A stretch of 64,000 nt of DNA from JAOUFP01 sp963801505 (GTDB taxonomy: Bacteria > Nitrospirota > Thermodesulfovibrionia > Thermodesulfovibrionales > UBA6898), in contig CAWDEY010000010.1 in the NCBI GenBank assembly GCA_963801505.1, forward strand, positions 1 to 64,000. The letters run 5' to 3'. The notes under the pieces were generated by a model. It was not told the origin of the DNA. It made no database searches and saw nothing but the letters and a program-made list of their open reading frames with translations. The translations under genes were made by a program, and so were the position numbers. Below, piece by piece: positions 1 to 11,279 of this stretch (positions are counted from its first letter, which is position 1; each line of letters starts with the position of its first letter).

Positions 1-846
1 ACAGCTGTCTTGTTGCCATATGCAGCAGACTCAAGCATTGCAGCGGAACCGGAAGGTCTTGAAGCCCATTTCACGCCGTCTTTCGAGGTTAATATAACGC
101 CTTTTTCCCCCACAGCTATATAGCTGTCCAGAAGCGTAAGTCACTCTTTTAAGCCAGGCAGATACACCGGTTTTCCTTAGTGTCCATGTCTCACCGTCTT
201 TGGAGGTCAGGACTGAATCCTGTCCCCCAACCGCAACGAAGCCCTCCTTGCCGAAGGTCACCCCTTTAATGATAAAGGAAACTCCGGAAGCGCTTTTCTT
301 CCATTCGGCCCCATCCTGAGACGTCAGTATTGTGCCGTTTTCGCCGGAAGCAACGAACCTGCCGTCTGCAAAGATGATATCTCTAAGCCCCTCCTGCACA
401 CCCGGGTCTCCGGCAGTCCAGGTTACGCCGTCCCGGAGATGTGAGCAGTTTGCCTTTATCACCCACTGCCACAAAAGTATCTTTCCCATAAGCTACGCCT
501 TTAAGCGAGTCAGCAACACCGGAAGAGATTACGGTCCATTTTGCGCGTCTGGTGACGTGAGTATGACGCCTTTATCACCGACAGCTATAAAGGTATCTTT
601 CCCGTAAACGACCGCCCTCAGCGACTCATTTGTGACGGATTTCTCCGAATTCCACGTCCTGCCGTCAGGGGACGTCAATATCGCACCGTGTTCGCCGACT
701 GCGACAAAATTAGCCTTCCCGAAAGTGACCCCGAAGAATGTCAGGGGGCTGCGAAGATGCCATTCTCCGGCGCCGGCTGCAACAGCGGGGAACGAGTTGA
801 TAAAGAGCAGACCGATAATAAATAAAATATTTCTTAGTGATTTCAA
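1..846 (-). CDS. Secreted Ycf48/BNR-like beta-propeller protein, 3' end outside window, frame broken
   Basis: The start is a TTG at 844-846 with an AGGAGG ribosome site 8 bases upstream, followed by a hydrophobic signal peptide ending in AVAAGA. The rest is a series of about 40-residue repeats of the type FVAVGxxGxILTSxDGxxW, the pattern of Ycf48/BNR-like beta-propeller blades. The frame changes between about 489 and 529, again near 430, and again near 120; each downstream piece resumes the same repeat, so this was one gene. The closest relative in the window is the intact gene at 36423-38210. Such propellers are usually exported scaffolding or ligand-binding proteins; the ligand cannot be read from sequence. 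Confident on fold class, not on function, and undecided whether the breaks are sequencing errors or decay. Confidence 0.7.
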
Positions 847-962
847 AGCGATTGCCTCCTTGATACGGTTAGAAATTTAGACTTTTAAATATTTTAAGAC
901 TTTTGTGCCTGTTTTTTCAACTTAAGGGAATGTTAATATAAACGCAATTAGTCAAACAGAAC

Positions 963-990
963 TTGACTTAGCTGCTGCGTGAAATATCAA
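963..990 (+). promoter_or_regulatory. Possible sigma70-type promoter for the lipoprotein gene
   Basis: TTGACT at 963-968 and TATCAA at 985-990 are separated by 16 bases and lie about 42 bases upstream of the ATG at 1033. The -10 box is weak, so this is only a candidate. Confidence 0.35.
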
Positions 991-1032
991 AAAGTTTATC
1001 TGCTCCAGGCGAGCTGAAAAAAGGAGAAGAAC

Positions 1033-1444
1033 ATGAAAAAAATTTTGTCGGTAAGCATGGTAATTATCTTATTCGGTTTTTCGTTCTGGTTGGTCAGCTG
1101 CAGCAAAGTTTCAACAGTCAAAGTAAAAGCAAATAAACAGGTCGTGGAGCTGGTCAAAGACCTGGGGCCCTGATATCAGTTTCTACACCTCAAAGAAAAA
1201 CCCTCTGAAGTCTATCGAAGGTCTCAGGCAGGAGGAGATAGGCTGTTTTGGGCCGGAACTGGCTCCCAATATACAGGCTTTCTATGATGCGGCCGGTATA
1301 GAAAAAACTCATGGAGAGGGAGTGCAGGTAATCGGGCCGGACAACCCGATATTTTCTATGGAGCGCGGTCCCCGCTTATATCTTACCTCAGCCAAGTTTG
1401 CCTCCAGATTAAAGGACGCGGTAAAAGTTGAGTTTGTTGAGTAG
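1033..1444 (+). CDS. Small lipoprotein of unknown function, one frameshift
   Basis: An ATG at 1033 lies 7 bases after an AGGAG ribosome site. The N-terminus is a lipoprotein signal peptide with lipobox LVSC (Cys23). The frame stops at a TGA at about 1171, directly after a GGGGCCC run; one base shift there restores an open frame to the TAG at 1442-1444, giving about 136 residues in total. The second half contains the stretches FGPELAPNIQAFYDAAGIEK and FSMERGPRLYLTSAKFASRL. I do not recognise a family. The homopolymer position of the break suggests a sequencing error. It is probably anchored in a membrane facing the periplasm. Confidence 0.6.
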
Positions 1445-1636
1445 TCAAAAACAGCTCACGAAAAGACAAGACCCGGGCAAGGTCGCTTCTGAATACACCT
1501 CAGCCGACTTAATCTTAGCAGCCTCGAGTAAAAGTCTTTAGGGTCCACTTCTGAGGCCAAAGGGATGCGCTACATTATGCAGGAACTCATTACTAGGAGA
1601 GTTTAGCTTGAATCTGAACAGTTCTTTATACTGGTT

Positions 1637-3250
1637 ATGATTATGCGTAATATCCGCCTCCAAAGAATACTCATGCTCATTCTGGTTTCAGCGGTCTTAT
1701 TCATTGCTTTTTTCCATCTCACCAGAGACATAAGGGACAATGATTTTTTCTGGCATCTGAAGACAGGACAATGGACCTGGGAGCATCTGGAAATTCCCGT
1801 AAAAGACCCCTTTTCCTTCACCACCCAGGGGCTTCAGAGTGTCCGGGAGCATGTCATCATGTCATCCGCGTGGCTTAGTCAGGTCCTCTATTGGCTTTTT
1901 GCCGGCGCGGCCGGCATGCCCGGCATTGTGTTATTAAGGTTCATAACAGCCGGCCTCTTCCTCCTTGTGATGATAAAAAGGGAGGAAGGAGACAGGGTCC
2001 TTTATACCGGGCTCTTGCTTCTTTTCCTGTGCCTGCTTCTGAAATCGTACCCCGTCGAGAGGCCGCAGGTCTTCTCCTTTCTCTTGTTTGCGCTGCTGCT
2101 CAGGCTGCTGAAGAGAGGGAAGGAACCCGGCGCACCGGAACGCGCCCGGGGCATTTACGGGCGGTCCTTATACGTTACCCTGCCTGTCTTGATGCTCGTT
2201 TGGGCGAACATGCATGCCGGGTACATCGCAGGAGTTGCGACAATAGTTCTTTTTATCGTGTGCGAGGGCCTCAAGTTTGCATCTCCGGGCTTAAGACCTC
2301 TGGAAAAGAGCGATTATAAAATACTGGCATTCGCCGGTTTTCTGGGGGTTCTCTTTTCATTTATGAACCCGAACACCTGGCGTGTATTTTCCGAAAACAT
2401 CCTATTTCAATACGACTACATAACGCAGAACAATATTGAATTCCAGTCCACGGTCCGGATATTCAGAAGGTTTCATGATTACAGCGTGGTCGTTTACTGG
2501 CTTGTTCTTTCCCTGACTGCGTCCGGGCTGCTGATCAATAGAAAAAAAACAGACATCACTGAAGCGGCCCTGCTCGCTGCCACCGGTTATTTTTCCTTTA
2601 CGTCCGTCCGCTATGTCGCCTTTTTCCTTATCGCCGCCTTGCCGGCGGTGGGCCGGATGTTCTCGGAGGGGAAATTACTGAAACCAGTGAGGGCGCTTAT
2701 CATCACAGTCTCGCTGTGCACTGCGGTATTTTTCACCCGGGATCATATGAGCTTCAAAACCCTGTTATCCGGCAGATGGATCGATGAACATAAATTCCCT
2801 GTCGAGGCCGCCGGCTTCATCCTCTCAAATGACCTTACAGGAAACATGTATAATTATTTCAACTGGGGAGGTTATCTTATCTGGAGGCTGGCTCCCGGGA
2901 AAAAAGTCTTCATAGACGGAAGGACCCTCTACAGCCACACATACCTGCAATCAGAACTGATAGATAACGCGGACGAAAGAAGACTCGGGGAAGTGCCGGC
3001 CTGGAAGGCAGCGCTCGAAGAGAACAACATTCAGTACACCATAACTCCTGCGTCGCTGCCGCTTGTCAGGGCGCTTTGTGAAGACAAGAATTGGGTCCCT
3101 GTTTTTTATCGTTATAATTCGGTAATATTTGTCAGAGACACTCCCAATAACCGGAATGTGATAGACAAATATTTTATAGACAAAGACAGCCGCGTATGCA
3201 AAGGCCCCGGGAAAAGTGAACCCGACGGGGGTGATGAGGACAGAAATTAA
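1637..3250 (+). CDS. Polytopic membrane protein of the DPDLWWHLRTG type, possible GT-C-like
   Basis: An intact 537-residue integral membrane protein with about ten hydrophobic segments. After the first membrane span comes an acidic loop, DNDFFWHLKTGQW (residues 34-46), then a proline-rich DPFSFT stretch. This matches the bacterial family of uncharacterised membrane proteins whose consensus is DPDLWWHL-TG; the acidic pair in the first outer loop resembles GT-C glycosyltransferases. The C-terminal part has YFNWGGYLIWRLAPGKKVF and IDGR, also typical of this family. The stop TAA overlaps by one base the ATG of the first TMTC-like gene (TAATG), suggesting translational coupling and a shared role in sugar transfer. 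No enzyme activity is proven for the family. Confidence 0.75.
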   Translation: MIMRNIRLQRILMLILVSAVLFIAFFHLTRDIRDNDFFWHLKTGQWTWEHLEIPVKDPFSFTTQGLQSVREHVIMSSAWLSQVLYWLFAGAAGMPGIVLLRFITAGLFLLVMIKREEGDRVLYTGLLLLFLCLLLKSYPVERPQVFSFLLFALLLRLLKRGKEPGAPERARGIYGRSLYVTLPVLMLVWANMHAGYIAGVATIVLFIVCEGLKFASPGLRPLEKSDYKILAFAGFLGVLFSFMNPNTWRVFSENILFQYDYITQNNIEFQSTVRIFRRFHDYSVVVYWLVLSLTASGLLINRKKTDITEAALLAATGYFSFTSVRYVAFFLIAALPAVGRMFSEGKLLKPVRALIITVSLCTAVFFTRDHMSFKTLLSGRWIDEHKFPVEAAGFILSNDLTGNMYNYFNWGGYLIWRLAPGKKVFIDGRTLYSHTYLQSELIDNADERRLGEVPAWKAALEENNIQYTITPASLPLVRALCEDKNWVPVFYRYNSVIFVRDTPNNRNVIDKYFIDKDSRVCKGPGKSEPDGGDEDRN

Positions 3251-5242
3251 TGCACGTGAAAAAAAAACGAAACTTAGCCTATTATCTTGCGGGTTCGGTT
3301 TCTCTGATAACATTCTCAGTCTATCTCACGTCTCTTCGAAACGAATTCGTCAATTGGGATGACACGAGTATGTTCTGAGAACCCTTATATCCGTTCATTG
3401 GATTTGGCTTTTTTCAAATGGGCCTTTTTCGATTTCTATGCCGCCAACTGGCACCCGCTCACCTGGATATCCCATGCCCTGGATTACGCTGTCTGGGGAC
3501 TGAATCCCATGGGCCATCACCTGACGAACAACATCCTCCATGCGGTAAATACCTTTCTGGTGGTCTTGCTGGTGGTGAGGCTGATGGAGGCTGCGCTGAC
3601 AAGCACCACCTGCCCCTCCTTAACCAGGAGGGGGTTGCTGACGAAAGCTCCCCGCCTATTCTAGGAGGGGTGCCGAAGGCCGGGATGGTACACGGTTCAC
3701 TGATCGGGCGTTGATCGCCGCCGCAGTGACCGGCCTGCTCTTCGGCCTTCATCCCATCCATGTGGAATCAGTGGCATGGGTTGCGGAGAGGAAAGACCTT
3801 CTGTGCGCCTTGTTTTATTTGCTGAGTGTTATGGCGTATATGAGATATGCAGTCATACTCTTCCCCATGGTCATAACTCCCCTTTACCGCCCTCTTATCT
3901 TAAGAGGGGAGATGGCGCTATAGCCGGGGGCGTTATCTCCTTTCCCTCTTCTTCTTCATCCTCGCCCTCATGAGCAAGCCGATGGCGGTCAGTCTTCCCT
4001 TTGTCCTGCTGATTCTGGACTGGTATCCCTTTGAAAGGATCACTTCTCTTAAGACATTCAGGACCGCATTTACTGAGAAAGCTCCCGTTTATCGCCCTGA
4101 GCATTGCTTCATCGATATTGACAATTCTGGCCCAACAATGCGGCAGGGGCCATAAGGTCCGTAGAGATCATCCCATTTTCATCACGAGTAATTGTGGCTG
4201 CCCAGTCTCTTATCGCTTATTTATGGAAGATGCTTGCTGCCTTTAAATCTGATCCCGCTTTATACCTATCCAAGGGATATCTCACTCTTATCTCCAGACT
4301 ATTTTTTGCCTGTTTTGCTTGTGGCCGGGATTACGATGGCCTGCATTATTGTCGCCAAAAAACAAAAATTGTGGATGTCGGTCTGGGGTTATTATGTCGT
4401 GACCCTGGTCCCTGTGCTCGGCATTGTTCAGGTCGGAGGTCAGGCAATGGCTGACAGGTATACGTATTTGCCGGGTATCGGCCCATTTTTTGTCGCGGGA
4501 TTATTCGCAGCGTGGAGTTGGGAAAAATTGAATATCATGAAGAAGTGGAGTCGGGCTTTTAAATCTGCTGTTGCGGTCGCCGCTCTGTATTCTTGTATTT
4601 GTTTCGGCAGCATATTTAACTGTCAGGCAAATAGGCATATGGAAAACCAGCATTGACCTGTGGAGTTATGTTATCGAAAAGGAACCTGTAAAGGTCAATT
4701 TCGCCTATTACATGCGTGGGTTAGTTTATCAGGAACAAGGGGAACTTGAGAAGGCGATCGCGGATTACAATATGGTCAATGCATTGGAGCCATTTCATTT
4801 TGAGGTCTACCAAAGTCTCGGGTCAATTCATGAGAAAATGGGCCAAACCGATAAAGCGATCGAGGACTACTCTATGGCGATTGCGATAAATCCACATGCT
4901 GAAGAAGTCCTTATTAGTCGGGGGATTTTGTATGGCAAGGCCGGCTTGTTCGACAAGGCGATAGAGGATTTCAATAAGGCTATTGAAATTGTCCCGGACT
5001 ATCCTCCGGCTTATGTCAACCGCGGGACCGCCTATTTCCGCCTGGGTCAGGATGGCAAGGCGCTGGATGATTTCAGCAGAGCTATTGAATTAGATCAGCA
5101 TTATGCGGGCGGTTATGTTAATCGCGGAAGTCTTTATCTGAAGACAGGCAATAAAGAAGGTGCTGCTTCAGATTACCGGAAGGCCTGCTCTTTGGGAAAC
5201 CGGGAAGGATGCGATGCATTGCAGGGGATAAGCATTAACTGA
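3250..5242 (+). CDS. TMTC/GT105-like membrane protein with TPR tail, array copy 1, heavily frame broken
   Basis: First of seven tandem paralogues. Family features seen: first-loop acidic motif NWDD, then FFKWAFFDFYAANWHPLTW, then HPIHVESVAWVAERKDLLC, SKPMAVSLPFVLLILDWYP and MADRYTYLPGIGPF, followed by a TPR tail from about 4700. These match bacterial and eukaryotic TMTC-type proteins (DUF1736; protein O-mannosyltransferases in animals). The frame changes around 3365-3385 (two lost bases at short runs when compared with sister copies), between 3590 and 3712 in the variable loop, between 3900 and 3970, and at about 4085, 4140, 4230 and 4575. The tail ends in KACSLGNREGCDALQ, a cap shared with copies 2, 3 and 5. 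This is the most damaged copy and may be a true pseudogene. Sugar donor and acceptor are unknown. Confidence 0.7.
3590..3712 (+). repeat. Variable-loop insertion with CCCCTCC/GGAGGGG palindromes in array copy 1
   Basis: Between the conserved blocks LVVRLMEAA and AAAVTGLLFGLHP the sequence holds two GC-rich inverted pairs: CCCCTCC TTAACC AGGAGGGG, and CCCCGCC TATTCT AGGAGGGG. These look like the REP-like CCCCTTN-AAGGGG elements found elsewhere in the window (29552-29575, 41852-41866). The frame of copy 1 breaks inside this insertion. Confidence 0.6.
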
Positions 5243-5519
5243 GAGTCAGTTCCTTTATAAAGCGATAGAATGCTTTAATAAAGCTCTTGCAACAGACCTC
5301 AAGGATGTCGCGGCATATTACTATGGAGGTTAGACTTATTCCTGTATCAATCAGTAGAATAGAGCACTGGAGGAACTGGTAAAGTCTATGTCGAGGTCGA
5401 GACTTTACAGAATAGGCATGGTCAAATTTGGAAACCAGGAAGTATGGAATACCATTGAAGGATGCAAGACTATTGACAATGAATCAGGGGAGGGAATAAT
5501 CCTTGTGGACTATGAATAG
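5243..5519 (+). pseudogene. TPR remnant and orphan coding-like stretch between array copies 1 and 2
   Basis: Directly after the stop of copy 1, in the same frame, the sequence reads as one more TPR helix pair (YKAIECFNKALATDLKDVAA) before a TAG at about 5333. Further on, an open stretch from an ATG at 5388 to the TAG at 5517-5519 encodes 43 residues including NQEVWNTIEGCKTI; it has no good ribosome site and overlaps the TTG start of copy 2. I take the whole interval as debris of a longer TPR tail or of a deleted gene. Confidence 0.35.
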
Positions 5520-7428
5520 AAGGAACGTTAAATATGCTCTCGCAGGCGCGGTTGCGCTGCTGACGTTTTTGGTTTATCTCGCTTCTCTTCAGAATGATTT
5601 CGTTGAGTGGGATGACAGCGAATATGTTTTTGAAAATCCTTTTATCAAATCATTTGATTTGACTTTTTTCAAATGGGCCTTTTTTGATTTCTACGCCGCC
5701 AACTGGCATCCGCTCACATGGATATCCCATGCCCTGGATTATGCCGTCTGGGGACTGAACCCCCTGGGGCATCACCTGACGAATAATATCCTCCATGCGG
5801 TCAATACCTTTCTGGTGGTATTGCTGGTGGTGAGGCTGATGGAGGCAGCTGGCAAGCAGGCCAGCCGACGAGCTCTCAATCAAGGAGCGGGAGTCAGCGG
5901 ACCCTAAACTGCGCCAGCCAATTTTCACTGACCTCACGGTTCAGCGATTCACGATTTGCGACTTGATCGCCGCCGGAGTGACCGGTCTTCTCTTCGGCCT
6001 TCATCCTATGCATGTGGAATCAGTGGCATGGGCCTCGGAAAGAAAAGACCTTCTGTGCGCCCTCTTCTTTTTGCTCAGTGTCCTGATGTATACAAAATAC
6101 GCCGGCGCAACCCTATTAAATCCCCCCTTGGAAAAAATCGATAAAGGAGAAGTTAAGACAAAAAAGCCGAAAAAAGGCAGGAAACAACCGCCTCCGCCAC
6201 TTTTATCAAAAGGGAAGTTCTCAACAAATTCCGGGTCTTCTTTCATGGCAGAGGCGAATACAAAGGGTGTTTTCAGCAAGTATTACCTCTTCGCGCTCGT
6301 CTTCTTCATCCTCGCCCTTATAAGCAAGCCGATGGCTGTGAGCCTTCCCTTTGTTCTGCTGATTCTGGACTGGTATCCATTTAGGAAAATCTGTTCTCTT
6401 AAGACATTCAGGACTTCATTTACGGGGAAACTCCCATTTTTTGCGTTTAGCATTGCCTCATCGATACTCACTCTTCTGGCACAAAAAACTGAAGGGGCCA
6501 TAAAATCAATGGAAGCAATATCCTTTGTCATCACGGGTGCTTGTGGCGGCCAAGTCTCTTATCGCCTATCTATGGAAGATGCTGGTGCCAATAAACTTGA
6601 GCCCATATTATCCATACCCGAAGAATGTGGATCTTCTGTCCGTAGAGTATCTTTTACCTATTATTCTTGTGATCTCTATCACAGCAATATCTTTGTTTTT
6701 TGCAAAGAAACAGAAACTACTATTGTCCGCCTGGGGTTATTATGTTTTGACCTTGATCCCGGTAATTGGCATTGTACAGATAGGTGAGCAATCGATGGCA
6801 GACAGGTATACGTATTTGCCATCTCTGGGGCTCTTTTCTTGTGCTCGGCTTACTGATGGCATGGGCTTTGGAAAGGCTACAGAACGAACGTCCGTTATGA
6901 AGATATGCCGGCCTGTCGTCGGCTGCTCTTGTCCTGCTTTATATTTCATTCTTAACTGTTAAGCAGATAGAGGTCTGGAAAAACACCTTCACTTTGTGGA
7001 ATTATGTTATTGAAAAGGAGCCCCTAAAGGTCCCCGTCGCCTATAATAACCGGGGATTGAATTTTGGCAAAGCCGGCTTGTTCGAGAAAGCGATAGAAGA
7101 TTTTAATATGGCAACCAAGATTGATCCAAAGTATTCCGACGCTTACAACAACCGCGGGTATTCCTATTACCTGATCGGTCAGAATGCGAAGGCATCGGAT
7201 GATTTAAACAAAGCAATTGAATTAGACAACAATTTTGTGAAGGCATATATAAATCGCGCTAGTCTTTATTTGAAGACCGGCAAAAAAGAACTTGCTGTTT
7301 CAGATTTCCAAAGTGCCTGCGCTTTAGGCCATAAAGCAGCATGCGGCGCGGCACAAACACTGCGGACCATCGATGTTGAATCAGGAAAACAGGTAACTTT
7401 TGCTGAACATGAAAAGGCTAAACCGTAG
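5503..7428 (+). CDS. TMTC/GT105-like membrane protein with TPR tail, array copy 2, frame broken
   Basis: The start is a TTG at 5503, about 8 bases after GGGAGGG, or the ATG at 5512. The first loop has EWDDSEYVFENPFIKS with the conserved acidic pair; the block FYAANWHPLTWISHALDYA follows. Open frames are 5503-5907, about 5950-6530, about 6525-6830 and 6994-7428. The first break lies in the variable loop after VVRLMEAA, where a degenerate octamer stretch and CGATTCACG are found; others are near 6525 and between 6830 and 6990. The second loop carries an in-frame lysine-rich insert derived from a CCCCCTTGG-type repeat. The TPR tail (7040-7350) ends in QSACALGHKAACGAAQ, the same cap type as copies 1, 3 and 5. 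Probable glycosyltransferase; activity unproven. Confidence 0.7.
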
Positions 7429-9314
7429 AGTATTATCTTGCAGGCGCGGTTTCACTGTTGACGTTTATCGTTTATCTCGCTGCTCTTCAAAATGAATTCG
7501 TCGAGTGGGATGACAGCCAGTATGTTTTTGAAAATCTGCACATCCGTTCCTTTGATCTGGACTTTTTCAAATGGGCCTTTTTTGATTTCTATGCCGCCAA
7601 CTGGCACCCGCTCACCTGGATATCCCATGCCCTTGATTACGCTGTCTGGGGACTGAACCCCATGGGACATCACCTGACTAACAACATCCTCCATGCGGTG
7701 AATACCTTTCTGGTGGTGTTGCTGGTGGTGAGGCTGCTGACAAGCCGTCAAGCTGTCAAGCTGACAAGCTCCCACATGTCATCCGCCCCGGCGGACCCGC
7801 CTGAGGCGGGTAATTCACGATTCACGATTCACGATTCACGGTTTGCGCTTATCGCCGCCGGGGTGACCGGTCTGCTCTTCGGCCTTCACCCCATCCATGT
7901 GGAATCAGTGGCATGGGTCGCGGAGAGGAAAGACCTCCTCTGCGCGTTGTTTTATCTGCTAAGCATTATGGCTTATGTGTCATACAGGTCATATACGACT
8001 AATAAGTCCTATATTCTTTCCCTTTTCTTCTTCATCCTCGCCCTCTTAAGCAAGCCAATGGCAGTCAGTCTTCCCGTTGTGTTGTTGATATTAGACTGGT
8101 ATCCTTTCGGGAGAATCCAGTCTCTTAAGACTTTCAGAGACTCTTTTGTCGATAAAATCCCGTTTATTGCCCTGAGCATTGTGTCATCAATTCTCACTGT
8201 CCTGGCGCAAAGGGCAGAAGGGGCCGTAACAGCGATAGAGGCCATACCTTTGTCAACGCGAATGCTCGTGGCTTCCAAATCTCTTATCGCCTATCTATGG
8301 AAAATGCTCATGCCCATGCACTTAATCCCCTATTATCCTTATCCAAATGACGCATCCTTATTCTCGCTCGAGTATCTTTCAGCGAATAATACTTGCGTCA
8401 GCGATTACCACGGCCTGCATCGTTATGGCAAAAAAGCAGAGAATTATTTTTGTCCGCCTGGGCTTATTATGTAGTGACCTTGGTCCCTGTCCTCGGCTTC
8501 GTTCAGGTCGGAGGCCAGTCAATGGCCGACAGGTATGCATATCTGCCCTGTATCGGCCCCTTCCTTATAATGGGTTTACTGATCGCATGGAGTACGGAAA
8601 AGATGCTGAGGCAGTCTTCTGCGATAAAATATTCCAGTGCTGCTGCAGGTATTTCTCTCCTGCTCTTCATTTCATTCCTTACCTGGAAACAGATAGAGGT
8701 ATGGAAAGACACCTTGTCTCTCTGGACATATGTTATTGAAAAGGAACCCGACAGGGTTCCTCTTGCCTATAATAATCGGGGCTTTGCTTTTTACCACAAG
8801 GGTCAGCTTGATCAGGCAATTGAGGACTTCAATAAAGCCATTTCTTTGGATCCATCTTCTTATAAAGCCTATTTGAACCGGGGAGCGGCCTTCGTTAATA
8901 AAGGCCAGCTTAGTCAGGCAGCAGCGGATTTCGATAAGGCGATTGCATTGAATCCTTCTTATTCTGAAGCATATAATGCCAAGGGATCGTTATTCGGAAT
9001 GTCCGGTTCCCTGGACAAAGCGATAGAGCAATTCAGCAAGGCCATTGAGATAAATCCGAGATTATTCTGCGGCTTATGGCAATCGCGGGGCTGTCTATTC
9101 ACTCATCGGCCAGAACAGCAGGGCTTTGGAAGATCTTGACAGGGCGATCCAGCTGGACAGTTATTATGCGGAGAATTATCTCAATCGCGGGAATGTCTAT
9201 CTCACAACAGGCAACAAAGAACTTGCAGTCTCTGATTTCAGGAGAGCGTGCGATCTAGGGAATAAAAACGGCTGTAGCTCATTGCAGGCTGTGAGAATGG
9301 ATAGGGGGAAATAG
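7409..9314 (+). CDS. TMTC/GT105-like membrane protein with TPR tail, array copy 3, frame broken
   Basis: The ATG at 7409 overlaps the end of copy 2; the frame must change between 7411 and 7440 to enter the conserved YYLAGAVSL start. From there the frame is open to about 8400, including EWDDSQYVFEN, WHPLTWISHALDYAVWG, HPIHVESVAWVAERKDLLC and SKPMAVSLPVVLLILDWYP. The variable loop (7741-7840) is read straight through and contains four octamers and four heptamers. Further breaks lie near 8395 and near 9065-9130. The TPR tail has about four units and ends in RRACDLGNKNGCSSLQ. With copy 4 this is one of two copies whose frame passes intact through the loop. Predicted to act on the outer face of the inner membrane, as TMTC relatives act in the ER lumen. 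Confidence 0.72.
7741..7840 (+). repeat. Coding octamer and heptamer tandem repeats in the variable loop of copy 3
   Basis: Four 8-base units (CAAGCCGT, CAAGCTGT, CAAGCTGA, CAAGCTCC) occupy 7741-7772. Four exact ATTCACG units occupy 7813-7840. A GGCGGACCCGCC palindrome lies between them. Neither unit length is a multiple of three, so gain or loss of one unit would shift the downstream frame of the gene. Confidence 0.85.
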
Positions 9315-9324
9315 TGACCGTCTT

Positions 9325-11107
9325 ATGAAAAGACAAAATGTTAAGTACGCCCTCGCGGGCTTGATTTCACTGACAACCTTTGTTGTCTATCTTTCCTCAC
9401 TGCAAAACGCATTCGTCCTCTGGGACGACGAATACTATGTCCTTGAGAATCCGCACATCCGTTCCTTTGATCTGAACTTTTTCAAATGGGCCTTTTTCGA
9501 TTTCTATGCCGCCAACTGGCACCCGCTTACCTGGATATCCCATGCCCTTGATTACGCTGTCTGGGGACTGGACCCGATGGGACATCACCTGACCAATAAC
9601 ATCCTCCATGCGGTAAATACCTTCCTGGTAGTGTTGCTGGTGGTAAGGCTGCTGGCAAGCCGGCAAGCTGACAAGCTGACAAGCTCTCCCGGCACATCCG
9701 TTTCGGCAGAGCCGCCCGGGGCGGACAATTCACGATTCACGATTCACGATTCACGGTTTGCGCTTATCGCCGCCGGAGTTACAGGTCTGCTCTTCGGCCT
9801 TCATCCTATACACGTAGAATCAGTGGCATGGGTCGCGGAGAGGAAAGATCTGTTGTGCGCCCTGTTTTATTTGCTGTGTATTATGGAGTATGCGAGATAT
9901 GCAGACAGCACAACTCCCCCTTCCCCCTCTTACCTTTTCTCCCCGGCGAATCCGCCTGAGTGCGGAAAGAAGAAGTGGCAGCGCCGGTGGCGTTACCTCT
10001 CTGCCCTGAGCTTCTTCATCCTGGCCCTACTAAGCAAACCCATGGCAGTCACCCTCCCCTTTGTTTTGCTGATTCTGGACTGGTATCCTCTTCAAAGAAT
10101 AATATCCCTCAGGACGTTCAAGACCGCTTTCATCGAGAAACTCCCTTTTATCGCCCTGAGCATCAGTTCATCGATATTGACTATTCTGGCCCAAAAGGCG
10201 GGTGGGACAATAGCAACAATAGAGGCAATACCTTTATCGACGCGCATGCTTGTAGCAGCAAAGTCTCTTGTCGCCTATATATGGAAAATGATTGTCCCTG
10301 TGCACTTGCTCCCCTATTACCCTTATCCGAAAGATGCAGCACTGTTCTCGGTTGATTATATTTCAGCAATAGCTCTTACAGTGGCGATATCAGCGGTCTG
10401 TATCGTCATGGCGAAAAAGCAGAAATTATTGCCTGTCCGTCTGGACTTATTATGTTGTAACTCTGCTCCCGGTCCTTGGTATCGTTCAAGTGGGAGGCCA
10501 GTCAATGGCGGACAGGTATACCTATTTGCCAAGCTTAGGCCCATTTCTAATTGCAGGCATCACAGTCGCAGTTGTTTATGAAAAAGCCGGTAGTTTAAAA
10601 CAAAAAGGCAGTCTTTTACAGATTGGGAGTTTCGTAACGGTCGCGGTCGCGTTCTTATTTATGTCTTATGTCACTTTTCGGCAAGTCAGCCTTTGGAAGG
10701 ATGGTATTACCCTCTGGAGTTATGTGATTGAAAAAGAACCGCTGAAAGTGCCTTTCGCGTATATCAACCTGGGAGCGGCAATGAAAGCAAAAGGACGGTT
10801 GGATGAGGCTGCCGGGTATTATCGGACCGCAATCACACTGGACCCGACCGATGCAAATGCCCATAATAACCTTGGCGTCATTTTAAAATACAAAGGTCTG
10901 TATACCAATGCGATAGAAGAGTTCCGGACAGCATTGTACCTGAAACCTGAGTTTGCGGAGACGCACTTCAATCTCGGCATGCTGTACTTTGAAACCGGTG
11001 ATTGGAAAGCGGCGCGTAGTGAAGTCGAGGTGGGTCTGAAAATAAGACCCGACGACCAGAAGGCCCGACAGCTTCTTTACTACATAATTTCACAGCAGGG
11101 CAGATAA
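9325..11107 (+). CDS. TMTC/GT105-like membrane protein with TPR tail, array copy 4, one frameshift
   Basis: One of the best preserved array members. The ATG at 9325 opens a frame to about 10430 with LWDDEYYVLENPHIRS, WHPLTWISHALDYAVWGLDP, HPIHVESVAWVAERKDLLC, SKPMAVTLPFVLLILDWYP. A single break near 10430 (after AKKQKLL) leads to the frame 10490-11107 with MADRYTYLPSLGPF and three TPR units. The variable loop 9656-9755 is in frame with its octamer and heptamer repeats. The tail cap is KIRPDDQKARQLL, unlike copies 1-3 but like copy 7. The next gene on the same strand is the ArnT-like GT-C enzyme after a 172-base gap. Likely a functional TMTC-like glycosyltransferase if the one break is a sequencing error. 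Confidence 0.75.
9656..9755 (+). repeat. Coding octamer and heptamer tandem repeats in the variable loop of copy 4
   Basis: Four 8-base units (CAAGCCGG, CAAGCTGA, CAAGCTGA, CAAGCTCT) at 9656-9687 and four exact ATTCACG units at 9728-9755. The span is 100 bases, the same as in copy 3, and both copies read through it in the same frame. Confidence 0.85.
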
Positions 11108-11155
11108 ACACGGTTAGATACGAAAGCGCTCCAAAGGATAATTTTAGACTGAAAA

Positions 11156-11183
11156 AAAAGACGTTCCGATTTTTTTCGGAACT
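11156..11183 (-). terminator. Hairpin with T-run on the minus strand, orphan terminator
   Basis: Read on the minus strand, GTTCCGA, a run of A, and TCGGAAC form a 7-bp stem followed by GTC and eight T. This is terminator-like for minus-strand transcription, but no minus-strand gene precedes it. It could block antisense transcription into copy 4. Confidence 0.35.
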
Positions 11184-11279
11184 CAACCAACTTACCGGCG
11201 CATTTAAGGCTGCCGGCAGTTACAATAGGAGCATCAGAACTAAGATGACTTTGAACTATTTACAGCGATATAATTATCT

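Noticed and set aside
7741..7840. Short tandem repeats that might suggest a CRISPR array
   Set aside because: Units of 7 and 8 bases without spacers, translated within a gene.
11156..11183. Terminator of array copy 4
   Set aside because: The T-run lies on the wrong side of the hairpin for plus-strand transcription; kept only as a minus-strand candidate.
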